From NCBI GenBank assembly GCA_963620595.1, contig CAVFAY010000004.1, positions 1 through 64,000 on the forward strand: 64,000 nucleotides of DNA, written 5' to 3'. The translations under genes were made by a program, and so were the position numbers. Shown here in pieces: positions 1 to 7,725 of the stretch (the stretch's first letter is position 1; every line of letters starts with the position of its first letter). The notes beneath the pieces are model-generated. The model made no database searches. It had not been told where the DNA came from and saw only the letters and a program-made list of their open reading frames with translations. The stretch is from Butyricicoccus_A sp963620595 (GTDB taxonomy: Bacteria; Bacillota; Clostridia; Oscillospirales; Butyricicoccaceae).

Positions 1-23
1 TAGGGCCCTTATAGGGCCTGGTC

Positions 24-49
24 AAACCACCGGTTCAACCGGTGGTTTT
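24..49 (+). terminator. Terminator-like hairpin from a gene left of the window
   Basis: A near-perfect 12-bp stem (AAACCACCGGTT and its complement) is followed by TTTTG. It probably ends a gene outside the window. Confidence 0.5.
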
Positions 50-50
50 G

Positions 51-76
51 ATTTCTTAAGATTTTTCTTAAGAAAT
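51..76. repeat. Perfect 10-bp inverted repeat upstream of the SH3 gene
   Basis: ATTTCTTAAG and CTTAAGAAAT are separated by six bases. It lies about 125 bp before the SH3 gene start and could be a regulator site or a reverse-strand terminator. No protein can be assigned to it. Confidence 0.5.
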
Positions 77-199
77 GTAACCGTTTTGTGTTCAAACTGT
101 CATAGGTGTGTTGTTGCAAGTAACAAACAAAAATGCTAAACTAAGAGCATAAAGAAACAGTACCAACTTAAAGGGCATCTGACGTAAGGAGGGAGTTCT

Positions 200-1285
200 A
201 TGAAAACGAAAAAGATGATGATTAGCCTGATTTCTGGCACATTGGCAGCTGTAATGGCGTGCGGCGGTGCGCTCGCTGCAAGCGTTCGCACAACGACTGA
301 TGTAAACATGAGAGCAAAGCCGGATAATAGCGCTGCTGTCCTGTGTGTTCTGCCGAAGAATGCGGAAGCAGAGAAACTGGGAATGGAAGGCAACTGGTAT
401 CACTTGTCCTATAAAGACAAGGACGGCTATGTATACAAGAAGTACATCAAGGACTCCGAGACCACAGCGGCAGAGACCAAGACCGTATATACGACAGGTA
501 ATCTGAACGTTCGTGCAAAGCCGGATAAGACCAGCGCAAAGCTCGGCGTTCTCAAGAAGGGCACAGCTGTAGAGACCACCGGTCTGAAAAATGGCTGGTA
601 CACCATCAAGTACAACGGAAAGACCGGTTACATCTCCGCGAAATACACGACAGAGACCAAGCCGGAAGTAAAGCCGACCACCACAACCGTTTACACCACG
701 GGTGACCTGTACGTTCGTGCAAAGCCGAATAAGACCAGCGCAAAGCTCGGCGTTCTCAAGAAGGGCACAGCCGTAGAGACCACCGGCGAGAAGAATGGCT
801 GGTATACCATTACCTATAAGGGTAAGACCGGTTACATCTCTGGCAAGTATGTCACTACGACTAAGCCGGAAACCGCTGCCAAGAAGGTTGTCTACACCAC
901 CGCGAACCTGAACGTCCGCGATAAGGCATCCACCAACGGCAAAAAACTTGGCGTTCTCAAGAAGGGCACTGCAGTAGAGGTTATCGAGCTGAAGAACGGC
1001 TGGTACACTATCAAGTACAACGGCAAGACCGGTTACATCTCCGCGAAGTACACGACCGAAGTCAAGCCGGGCACCGAAAAGCCGACTACTCCGGCAACCA
1101 AGACTGTATATACCACCTCCGACTTGAACGTTCGCGCAGAGCCGAACAAGAATGCCAAGAAACTGGGCGTTCTCAAGAAGGGCGCAGAGGTAAAGACTAT
1201 CACCTTGAAGAACGGTTGGTACAGCATCGCGTATAACGGCAAGACCGGTTATATCTCCGCGAAGTACACGACCGACAAGCGCTGA
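200..1285 (+). CDS. Exported protein with five bacterial SH3 (SH3b) repeats
   Basis: A 361-residue secreted protein. Residues 1-27 form a signal peptide (basic MKTKK, hydrophobic core, ALA-A cleavage). The rest is five SH3b units of about 55 residues, each beginning near 'LNVRAKP' and ending near 'NGKTGYISAKY', joined by Thr/Lys/Pro-rich linkers. SH3b domains usually bind peptidoglycan peptides, so a wall-associated role is likely; there is no catalytic domain. GGAGGGAG sits 6 bases before the ATG. Repeats 2 and 3 are nearly identical at DNA level (the stretches around 520-570 and 728-778), which points to recent internal duplication. A strong terminator follows. Confidence 0.85.
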   Translation: MKTKKMMISLISGTLAAVMACGGALAASVRTTTDVNMRAKPDNSAAVLCVLPKNAEAEKLGMEGNWYHLSYKDKDGYVYKKYIKDSETTAAETKTVYTTGNLNVRAKPDKTSAKLGVLKKGTAVETTGLKNGWYTIKYNGKTGYISAKYTTETKPEVKPTTTTVYTTGDLYVRAKPNKTSAKLGVLKKGTAVETTGEKNGWYTITYKGKTGYISGKYVTTTKPETAAKKVVYTTANLNVRDKASTNGKKLGVLKKGTAVEVIELKNGWYTIKYNGKTGYISAKYTTEVKPGTEKPTTPATKTVYTTSDLNVRAEPNKNAKKLGVLKKGAEVKTITLKNGWYSIAYNGKTGYISAKYTTDKR

Positions 1286-1342
1286 AAAATTACATGATAG
1301 TACAAGCGAATATCTGCTCAAGTAATTCGAACGGAATGCAAA

Positions 1343-1370
1343 AAAACGCCAGCCCATCGGGCTGGCGTTT
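1343..1370. terminator. Bidirectional terminator between convergent genes
   Basis: ACGCCAGCCC, a 3-base loop and its perfect complement, flanked by an A run on the left and TTTCGTCTT on the right. It serves the SH3 gene and the convergent yjbQ gene. Confidence 0.8.
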
Positions 1371-1385
1371 CGTCTTGCAATAAAA

Positions 1386-1838
1386 TTATTCACCCATGAC
1401 TTGGAACACGATTTCGCGGTGACGATCGCGGGTGTCGCACTCAACCAGTGTCAGGTTCTGCCATGGACCGACAGTGATGCGTCCGTCAATAAACGGAACC
1501 GTGATGAACGGGCTGAGCAGTGCCGACTTAATATGGCTGGAGCCATTGTCATCGTGCCAGGTATTGTGGTGCTCGTAATGAATCACACGGCCCTTTTCAT
1601 CCGTATACGGAGAAAAGACATCCATAGCTGCCTTGAGGTCATGATTGACCATGCCAGGCTCAAATTCCAGCGTGGTCAGACCGGCAACGCCTCCGGTCGT
1701 AAAGCCGGTAACGGTACCGCTCTTGATGCCGAACTTGTGGCAAGCCTCGGTTACAGCCTCCTGAAAATCTCCGGTTACATCAATCATGCCCATGTGTGCG
1801 CGGGTATGATATTCCTTCATGGAACTATAAACTGCCAT
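1386..1838 (-). CDS. yjbQ: YjbQ/UPF0047 family protein
   Basis: 150 residues, close to the usual 130-140 of the family. The conserved core 'HHNTWHDDNGSSHIKSALL' and the C-terminal 'GRITVGPWQNLTLVECD' are visible. The family is annotated as secondary thiamine-phosphate synthase from activity seen in E. coli; its physiological role is not settled. It is probably monocistronic, because the channel gene upstream ends 45 bp away with little sign of coupling. Confidence 0.85.
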   Translation of the reverse strand: MAVYSSMKEYHTRAHMGMIDVTGDFQEAVTEACHKFGIKSGTVTGFTTGGVAGLTTLEFEPGMVNHDLKAAMDVFSPYTDEKGRVIHYEHHNTWHDDNGSSHIKSALLSPFITVPFIDGRITVGPWQNLTLVECDTRDRHREIVFQVMGE

Positions 1839-1883
1839 AGTTGATAAACTCCTCCATCTTAAACGAACTTCTTCTATCTTCTT

Positions 1884-2900
1884 CTATGATACTTGATCCG
1901 ATCCTTCTTCAAGCTCGTTTATTGTACCACGTGCCAGCGCATTTTTCAAATCTTCCGACAGATCCTGCAATAATACGGCATCTTGCTCGCGGTGTTCCTG
2001 CACCTGCTTAACCTGTGCGGCAATCCGCTCGATTTGTTCCTCCAGTCCGCGCTCGGCTTGTTCTCGGCGCAGCTGCTTGATTTCATCGAGCAGCTCAGAG
2101 ACTTCCTGCTCCAGCTTGCGCTGGTCTTTGAAGCGGACTTTGTTGATTTCCTCCATGAATCCGGCGGTTAGAATACCGGCGGGCATCGCAATGACGGCGG
2201 TGCCAAATACCGAGGAAATCATGCTGACCAGTCTGCCGATGCGCGTCACCGGATAAATATCGCCGTATCCGACGGTTGTCAGCATGGCGAATGCCCAGTA
2301 CAGGGCTTCAAAAAAGCTGTCAAACGAGTTCGGTTCCACCGAGAACATGACAGCAGCAGAGACAAAGCTGTATACCATCGACAGCATCAAGACCATAATG
2401 AGCAGCTTGCGCTCGCGGCGCACGGCGCGATAAATATAAATAAAGCTCCGCGCATAGCGCATGGTCTTGAGAAAGCGTGCGCAGCGAAAAACACGCATGA
2501 CGCGCAGAATTTGAATGTACTGCGTCAGCGACATGTCCGGAAGCAGCTGCATGATGGCAGGAAAAGTCGTGATGACCGGCAGAATTGCCAGCAGGTCAAT
2601 CACCGCCATCGGCGTGAACGGATAGCGCAGCATGGCCTGCCGCAGCGACAGGTTTTTCATGCGCGGAGAAAAATCTGCGGTGATCCAGCGCAGGATATAA
2701 TCGACGATAAAGAGTGCCGTCACGGTTCGATCCAGCAGAAGAACCGGCCCGTTCCATATTTTTAACAACAGCGGAATAGCACTCAGACAGACCAAAACAA
2801 GGATATATCTGTCATATAGTGCGCTGAATTTGTCGTGATGTCGGTCTTTTTCAATGATTTCGTACATCCGCTTGCGGATGTGATATGTCTGTTTCCCCAT
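1884..2900 (-). CDS. Voltage-gated-type potassium ion channel
   Basis: 338 residues with six predicted membrane segments. S4 is 'RVMRVFRCARFLKTMRYARS' (about 133-152), rich in regularly spaced arginines. The pore loop holds the K+ selectivity filter 'TVGYGD' at 209-214, followed by the last helix. Residues 250-320 form a charged cytoplasmic coiled coil (many E, K, Q, R). It would be a tetrameric inner-membrane K+ channel of the Kv/KvAP-like class. No clear Shine-Dalgarno precedes the chosen ATG; a start at the internal Met 12 is possible. It may help set membrane potential; no partner gene is nearby. Confidence 0.85.
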   Translation of the reverse strand: MGKQTYHIRKRMYEIIEKDRHHDKFSALYDRYILVLVCLSAIPLLLKIWNGPVLLLDRTVTALFIVDYILRWITADFSPRMKNLSLRQAMLRYPFTPMAVIDLLAILPVITTFPAIMQLLPDMSLTQYIQILRVMRVFRCARFLKTMRYARSFIYIYRAVRRERKLLIMVLMLSMVYSFVSAAVMFSVEPNSFDSFFEALYWAFAMLTTVGYGDIYPVTRIGRLVSMISSVFGTAVIAMPAGILTAGFMEEINKVRFKDQRKLEQEVSELLDEIKQLRREQAERGLEEQIERIAAQVKQVQEHREQDAVLLQDLSEDLKNALARGTINELEEGSDQVS

Positions 2901-2928
2901 ATTTTTTGTGATGTTCTGTGAGAGAAAG

Positions 2929-2956
2929 ACAGCCGCTGTCAGAAGACAGCGGCTGT
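2929..2956 (-). terminator. Intrinsic terminator downstream of pta
   Basis: 12-bp stem (ACAGCCGCTGTC / GACAGCGGCTGT) with a 4-base loop, followed on the minus strand by a pyrimidine-rich CTTTCTCTC tail. It ends the pta transcript. Confidence 0.7.
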
Positions 2957-2978
2957 ACCAATTGCGTTCTGTGTAAAA

Positions 2979-3995
2979 TTACTTCAGACCAGCGGTGATG
3001 ATAGCCATCTGGTAAACTTCATCAGCATTGCAGCCGCGGGACAGGTCGTTGATCGGAGCGTTCAGACCCTGCAGAATCGGGCCATATGCCTCGAAACCAC
3101 CCAGACGCTGAGCAATCTTGTAGCCGATGTTGCCTGCATTGATGTCCGGGAAGATAAAGGTGTTTGCCTGACCTGCAACCGGAGAACCCTTTGCCTTGGT
3201 CTTAGCAACAACCGGAGAGAATGCAGCGTCAAACTGCAGCTCGCCGTCAACTGCCAGATCCGGAGCCAGTTCCTTAGCAGCAGCGGTAGCGTCGCGCATC
3301 ATGGTAACGGTCGGACCCTTGCCGGAACCCATGGTGGAGTAGGACAGCATAGCAACCTTCGGGTCGATACCGAAAGCAGCGCCGGTCTTTGCGGTCTCGA
3401 TAGCAACCTCAGCGATCTTCTGAGCAGCGGTCAGAGTAACCTCGCCGGTCTTCTTGTCCACGGTATCCTCATAGGAGATATTGATAGCGCAGTCGCCCAT
3501 AGCGTACATCTCTTCGCCGCCATCCTTAGCTGGACGGCTCAGAATAAAGCAGGAGCTTACGAGATGTGCACCCGGCTTGGTCTTAACCAGCTGCAGAGCC
3601 GGACGAACGGTGTCAGCGGTGGAGTAAGTAGCGCCGCCCAGCAGAGCGTCAGCCTTGCCCATCTTAACCAGCATGGTGCCGAAGTAGTTGCCCTTTGCCA
3701 GGTTTGCCTTGACGGTATCCATGTCCATCTTGCCCTTGCGCAGCTCGAACATCTTCTGAGCCATCTCATCGAACTCAGCATAGTTTGCCGGATCAATGAT
3801 GGTAGCCTTCTCAATGTCAAAACCGCCCTGTGCAGCAGCAGCCTTTACTTCATCAACGCCGCCGATCAGGATAACGTCCATCAGGTCATCCTTGAGCAGA
3901 CGAGCGGTAGCTTCCAGAATACGAGCATCCGGACCTTCTGTGAAAACGATAGTTCTGCGCTCTGCCTTCAGAGCAGCAATCAGATTCTCAAACAT
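2979..3995 (-). CDS. pta: Phosphate acetyltransferase
   Basis: 338 residues from the ATG behind TTGGAGGGAAAA, which matches the length of the short bacterial Pta. An in-frame ATG 105 bp upstream lacks a ribosome site. It converts acetyl-CoA and phosphate into acetyl-phosphate and CoA in the cytoplasm, the first step of acetate formation and ATP yield in fermenters. Family landmarks include 'IVFTEGPDARILEA' near the N terminus, 'LLGGATYSTADTVRPALQ' and 'LSYSTMGSGKGP' in the middle, and 'NTFIFPDINAGNIGYKIAQRLGG' near the C terminus. The usual partner ackA is not adjacent. Confidence 0.92.
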   Translation of the reverse strand: MFENLIAALKAERRTIVFTEGPDARILEATARLLKDDLMDVILIGGVDEVKAAAAQGGFDIEKATIIDPANYAEFDEMAQKMFELRKGKMDMDTVKANLAKGNYFGTMLVKMGKADALLGGATYSTADTVRPALQLVKTKPGAHLVSSCFILSRPAKDGGEEMYAMGDCAINISYEDTVDKKTGEVTLTAAQKIAEVAIETAKTGAAFGIDPKVAMLSYSTMGSGKGPTVTMMRDATAAAKELAPDLAVDGELQFDAAFSPVVAKTKAKGSPVAGQANTFIFPDINAGNIGYKIAQRLGGFEAYGPILQGLNAPINDLSRGCNADEVYQMAIITAGLK

Positions 3996-4070
3996 TGGTT
4001 TTCCCTCCAAAAATGAATTTACACATTCTTTTCCGCAGAGAGGACACGCCTCTCGTTGGCTGATATAATC

Positions 4071-4100
4071 ATTATACAACTTTTTGTTTGATATGTTCAA
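4071..4100 (-). promoter_or_regulatory. Sigma-A promoter of pta
   Basis: Read on the minus strand: TTGAAC, an 18-base spacer, then TATAAT. It lies about 75 bp before the chosen pta start. Confidence 0.6.
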
Positions 4101-4172
4101 GGGATATTGGCAATTTTATGGGGAAACGCACAAAAAATCCGAAGAATTATGGGAGAACGCGAAGCAGAACGC

Positions 4173-5114
4173 TTATCCTATCAGAAATGCCAGATAACAG
4201 GCGATGATACCCAACGGGCAGATGATTTGCGTGGCTTTGTTGCGGAATTTCATCATAATCCACAGGATAGGCAGAGCGGCAGTACCACACAGCATAAGAA
4301 TGACCGTCTGTGGGTCACTAAAATCATAAACCGAGCCGCGGTACAAAACATCGACTACTGCCATGATAATAAAGTTGAAAATATTGCTGCCAACGATGTT
4401 GCCAAACGCAATGTCTACGTTTTTCATGCGAAGCAGAGAAACTGTAGAGGCAGCTTCCGGCAGACTGGTTGCAATGCCGAGGAACAGCGCACCTGCCATG
4501 CCCTGACCCAAATGCAGACGGAGCGAGATGGCATCGGTGATATACGTAATCGCAATGCTGAGAACGACAATGCCGATGCTGACGAGAACAAAACGCACGG
4601 CAATTTGCGGCACGGTGAGCGGGTTGGTGTCCTCTTCGTCAGAATCGTCACCGTCTTCAGCAGACAGATAACGGATGCTCAAAATGTACAGTACGACGAT
4701 AATGACGGAAGTGAGACTGATGCTCAGGAACTGGATGCGCAGAATACCCAGCCAGTTGAGAATCATGACGAGATAACAGACAAAGACAAATACTGTGACC
4801 ATGCGATGGCTGTCGGACAGTTTTCCTTCGCGGAAGGTATGCGCAAAAATGAGCAGGAAAAACGACAGCATGGCCATGTTAAACAGATCGCTGCCCAAGA
4901 TATTGCCCAGACACAGCCCCGGCTGATGAATCAGAACCGTGGAAGAGATACTGGTGAACAATTCCGGCAGACTGGTGACAGCAGACAGCATAATGCCGCC
5001 GATAAAGGCGCCGGACAGGCTGGTTTTCTTGTCAAGCAAATCCACATAGTCGGATGCCTTGACGGAAAACAGCACGACACCGGCGGCAACGAGCAGGTAC
5101 AATAAATAAATCAT
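4173..5114 (-). CDS. CaCA-family cation exchanger (YrbG-like)
   Basis: 313 residues with about ten membrane helices in two inverted halves. Each half carries the alpha-repeat signature: 'TSLPELFTSISS...GNILGSDLFN' in the first and 'TSLPEAASTVSL...GNIVGSNIFN' in the second. The acidic hydrophilic loop in the middle ('SAEDGDDSDEEDTN') is typical. Family members exchange Ca2+ (or related divalent ions) for Na+ or H+. The candidate Mn2+ riboswitch in its leader suggests that the physiological substrate here may be Mn2+ or that the gene answers to Mn2+; that is inference. GGAGGAAG precedes the ATG. Confidence 0.88.
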   Translation of the reverse strand: MIYLLYLLVAAGVVLFSVKASDYVDLLDKKTSLSGAFIGGIMLSAVTSLPELFTSISSTVLIHQPGLCLGNILGSDLFNMAMLSFFLLIFAHTFREGKLSDSHRMVTVFVFVCYLVMILNWLGILRIQFLSISLTSVIIVVLYILSIRYLSAEDGDDSDEEDTNPLTVPQIAVRFVLVSIGIVVLSIAITYITDAISLRLHLGQGMAGALFLGIATSLPEAASTVSLLRMKNVDIAFGNIVGSNIFNFIIMAVVDVLYRGSVYDFSDPQTVILMLCGTAALPILWIMMKFRNKATQIICPLGIIACYLAFLIG

Positions 5115-5154
5115 AAATTTCTTCCTCCAAACAGCATGTCCTCCGCGGAGAGAA

Positions 5155-5312
5155 TAAAAAAAGACCCATAGACGATGATATAGTAGGATTTCCTGCTGTA
5201 CCTTCGTCTATGAGTCTCATTTTTTAAGAAAATACCAGTCGATAGACGTATCGACGCGATTGTTGATATTTCCACGGCCTTTGCCGCAAACTACTCCCTC
5301 ACCGAGGTTTCT
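5155..5312 (-). promoter_or_regulatory. Candidate yybP-ykoY (Mn2+) riboswitch with terminator
   Basis: Reading the minus strand from about 5312: a purine-rich 'GAGGGAGUAG' element, then 'UAUCAACAAUCG', then 'AUGAGACU', the order of conserved elements in yybP-ykoY aptamers. The segment just after GAGACU (UCAUAGACGA...) can pair back with the sequence before GGGAGUAG. It is also the 5' arm of a long terminator (5162-5175 pairs with 5204-5217), followed by seven U. Ligand binding would therefore favour read-through into the exchanger gene. Known family members turn on cation-export genes with Mn2+. No covariance search was run. Confidence 0.68.
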
Positions 5313-5325
5313 ATTGTGTGAATAC

Positions 5326-5355
5326 ACTATAGCATGGCGCGGTGCGGCGTGTCAA
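5326..5355 (-). promoter_or_regulatory. Promoter of the riboswitch-exchanger transcript
   Basis: Minus strand TTGACA, 18-base spacer, TATAGT, ending a few bases before the first conserved riboswitch stem. The spacing supports a leader that starts near 5319. Confidence 0.7.
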
Positions 5356-5373
5356 GATTCGGTTGGTGCTCGA

Positions 5374-5679
5374 TCACAAAAACAGTTCCAGCACGAATAC
5401 CACAGCGCAGGCGACAATGGCAACCTGAAGCAGGCTGCCGCCGAACCAAGCGAGCGCAATGCCTGCGATGAGCGCGGCGAGGCCTGCCCATATGCTGTCG
5501 GTTGCCTGTATGATAGCAGGAAAGGTCATGACGGCGAGCGTCACATACGGCACATAAAACAAAAATGAGCGGATGGTTTGGTTTTTGATTTCTTTCCGAA
5601 TCAGTGTCAGCGGCAAAACGCGGATTAAATACGTGACGCCTGCCATGACGGCGATATAAATCCAAACATTATTGAGCAT
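5374..5679 (-). CDS. azlD: AzlD-type branched-chain amino acid exporter subunit
   Basis: 101 residues, three to four hydrophobic helices, family features 'VTYLIRVLPLTLIRKEI' and 'FVPYVTLAVMTFPAII'-like core (here 'YVPYVTLAVMTFPAI'). It is the small subunit of the AzlCD (YgaZH-like) exporter for branched-chain amino acids and analogues. Its start lies 11 bp inside the end of azlC, so the pair is translationally coupled. Confidence 0.85.
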   Translation of the reverse strand: MLNNVWIYIAVMAGVTYLIRVLPLTLIRKEIKNQTIRSFLFYVPYVTLAVMTFPAIIQATDSIWAGLAALIAGIALAWFGGSLLQVAIVACAVVFVLELFL

Positions 5680-6388
5680 GTTCTTCCTCCTTTATCGGGA
5701 ACGCAACCGCCGCAATGCCCGCGATAACAACGGTCAGAATAATGGTGCGCATACCGGAGGAGATGTGAGAGACGACTGGCAGGACGGACATGGCGAGACT
5801 TGCCGCCATGGAGATGGCAACGAGACCGGCGATGACCCTGTTTTTGCGTCCGGGCGGGATGATGATCGCTAAAAACATGCCATATAGACCGACACCCAAG
5901 GCACTGACAACGTGATGCGGCAGAATATTGCCGACTGCAATGCCAGCCGCGGTGCCAATCGTCCAAGCGGGAATGGAAATTGCCATCATACCGTAATTGT
6001 ACCAAGGATTGAGATTGTCCGGGACAATGCTGGCAACGCCGAAAATCTCATCGGTGATGCCCCAGCCGATGAGCAGACGGTGAATGAGCGGCAGATCCGG
6101 CGCGAGCTTTTGGCTCAGCGAACAGGACATGAGCAGATACCGCGCATTGATGACGAGCATCATGATTGCCATTTCTATGTATCCGGCTCCAGCCTGAATG
6201 ACATTGAAGCCGGCGTATTCTCCTGCGGACGCAACCGTTGTCACACTGGCCGCCGCACCCTGTAACGCCGTCAATCCGGCATTTCGCGCCGCGATGCCCA
6301 GTGTAAACGATACCGCGAGATACCCCAGCGCGATCGGTACGCCGTTTTGAATGCCGCGACGGAACCATGCGGCATTGTCGAATTTCAT
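5669..6388 (-). CDS. azlC: AzlC-type branched-chain amino acid exporter subunit
   Basis: 239 residues from the ATG behind TGGAGGAAAATTGT; a GTG 15 bp upstream overlaps that site and is less likely. Multi-helix membrane protein with the AzlC landmarks 'GVPIALGYLAVSFTLGIAARNAGLT', 'MLVINARYLLMSCSLSQKL' and 'GWGITDEIFGVA'. It forms the large subunit of the amino-acid exporter with AzlD, whose start overlaps it. An AT-rich palindrome about 95-115 bp upstream may be its operator. Confidence 0.88.
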   Translation of the reverse strand: MKFDNAAWFRRGIQNGVPIALGYLAVSFTLGIAARNAGLTALQGAAASVTTVASAGEYAGFNVIQAGAGYIEMAIMMLVINARYLLMSCSLSQKLAPDLPLIHRLLIGWGITDEIFGVASIVPDNLNPWYNYGMMAISIPAWTIGTAAGIAVGNILPHHVVSALGVGLYGMFLAIIIPPGRKNRVIAGLVAISMAASLAMSVLPVVSHISSGMRTIILTVVIAGIAAVAFPIKEEEHAQ

Positions 6389-6482
6389 ACAATTTTCCTC
6401 CACATCTTAAAAAACATCTACCGCTTATTGTAACGCGCGGAGTTAGTTCCGTCAATTGCAGAAATCGTTTTCTATAAAACTA

Positions 6483-6502
6483 TTTGTATAATATAATACA
6501 AA
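6483..6502. promoter_or_regulatory. 20-bp near-perfect palindrome upstream of azlCD
   Basis: Arms TTTGTAT and ATACAAA surround a six-base AT centre. It lies between the end of spoIID and the start of azlC and could be a regulator site for azlCD. No regulator gene is adjacent. Confidence 0.4.
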
Positions 6503-6511
6503 ATATACAAA

Positions 6512-7573
6512 TTATTGGGCATCTAACGTGGTGATTTGCGTGTCAGTGTAATAGTGGGTCAAAATCTCTTGATAGCTCTTTCCGTCCTCTGCCATTTTCC
6601 GCGCACCGTATTGGCTCATGCCGACGCCGTGCCCATATCCCTGCGTGTGAAAAGTGAGCGAGGTATCCGTTGTCTTAATAGTAAAGTGGGTGGAATTCAG
6701 CCCAAACAGCGAGCGTACTTCAGTTCCCTTCAGCTCTTGTCCGCCGATTTTGCAGGTGCGCACACCGCCTGCTTCCGAGGTGTCGATGTCCGTAAACCAA
6801 GTCTTGGGCAAGCCGGTCAGATTGATGTCGGGATATTTGGTCAGCATGATCTGCCGGAATTCTTCTGCGCCCAGCGTCACAGAGGCATCGTACTTGGGAC
6901 AATCGGCGTCGCCATCGCTGTCCACAGTTGTGAGATAAGGAATGTCTGTGCCCCAGACGCTGACGGCAGCTTCTGTCTGTTTGGCGGCTGCCGAGTGAAA
7001 GACGGCGGCAATCGGCGAGCCGTTATACGTCACAACCTGTCCGCTTGTCTCGCGCACCGCGGTGCGGATCTTCTCCGTCCAGGCATCGGCGCTGCTGCCC
7101 CATTGCTGCTTGGCGTCCGTGTCCAAATCAGTAAAGGCGGCACAGTGCGTGTAATCCGCACAGACTGCCGCGCCCGGATGCTGCGTGTCCGTGCCCAGGG
7201 ATTGTTTATAGACGGCAAACGTCCGCGCGGCAACAGCCTGCGCTTTGAGAGCTTCCTCAGGGAACGAAGCGGGCATTTCCGCCGCCAAGGCGCCGGCGGT
7301 GTAGTCCTCCAGAGACATCTCATACACATCGCCGTTGATAAGGGCGGTGATGGTTCTGCTGGGTGCGCCGTCATTTTGCGTTTCAGATGCTGGATGCTCT
7401 TCATTTTCTGCATTCTCTGCGTCCGAATTCTGCACGTCTAAATTATTTTCAACATTGTTTACAATATGGACATTTTCTGTAGTTTCTGACATATTTTTGT
7501 AGCATTTCACCCCAATGGGCAGAACAAATGCCAGAAAAATGATGAAAAACACCCGAAAAAGTACACGTTTCAT
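6512..7573 (-). CDS. spoIID: SpoIID/LytB-domain protein (stage II sporulation protein D)
   Basis: 353 residues from the ATG behind AGAAGGAATGG; an upstream in-frame Met lacks a site. An N-terminal membrane anchor ('VLFRVFFIIFLAFVLPIGV') is followed by a low-complexity Glu/Asn region, then the SpoIID domain with 'EDYTAGALAAEMPASFPEEALKAQAVAARTFA' and the C-terminal 'GYGHGVGMSQYGARKMA'. SpoIID is a lytic transglycosylase that, with SpoIIP and SpoIIM, thins septal peptidoglycan during engulfment. It is the main sign that the host sporulates. SpoIID-like proteins also occur in spore cortex-remodelling roles, so the exact paralogue is uncertain. Confidence 0.85.
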   Translation of the reverse strand: MKRVLFRVFFIIFLAFVLPIGVKCYKNMSETTENVHIVNNVENNLDVQNSDAENAENEEHPASETQNDGAPSRTITALINGDVYEMSLEDYTAGALAAEMPASFPEEALKAQAVAARTFAVYKQSLGTDTQHPGAAVCADYTHCAAFTDLDTDAKQQWGSSADAWTEKIRTAVRETSGQVVTYNGSPIAAVFHSAAAKQTEAAVSVWGTDIPYLTTVDSDGDADCPKYDASVTLGAEEFRQIMLTKYPDINLTGLPKTWFTDIDTSEAGGVRTCKIGGQELKGTEVRSLFGLNSTHFTIKTTDTSLTFHTQGYGHGVGMSQYGARKMAEDGKSYQEILTHYYTDTQITTLDAQ

Positions 7574-7608
7574 AATCCATTCCTTCTCTTTGACAGATGC
7601 GTGCTGGT

Positions 7609-7637
7609 TTGACATATTTGCAGGATTGATGTAATAT
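7609..7637 (+). promoter_or_regulatory. Promoter of the citrate synthase gene
   Basis: TTGACA, 17-base spacer, TAATAT, leaving a leader of about 80 bases before the chosen start. Confidence 0.6.
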
Positions 7638-7725
7638 ATAATTCATATGAAGTAACATGTTCTGCCTTCTGCGGCTGTTCTGCGCTGTGCGGAGGGGCGG
7701 AGATCTGATTGATGAGGTGATTCCA

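Noticed and set aside
500..1260. Regular repeats resembling a CRISPR array
   Set aside because: Period is about 200 bp, repeats are in frame and code for SH3b domains; no unique spacers of constant length.
92..1444. 450-codon open frame on the minus strand opposite the SH3 gene
   Set aside because: It mirrors the repeats of the SH3 gene, has no ribosome site and crosses the yjbQ region; it is a shadow of the repetitive coding strand.
4107..5105. 332-codon plus-strand frame opposite the cation exchanger
   Set aside because: Composition is polar with no fold-like pattern, while the minus strand encodes a clear CaCA protein with both alpha repeats.
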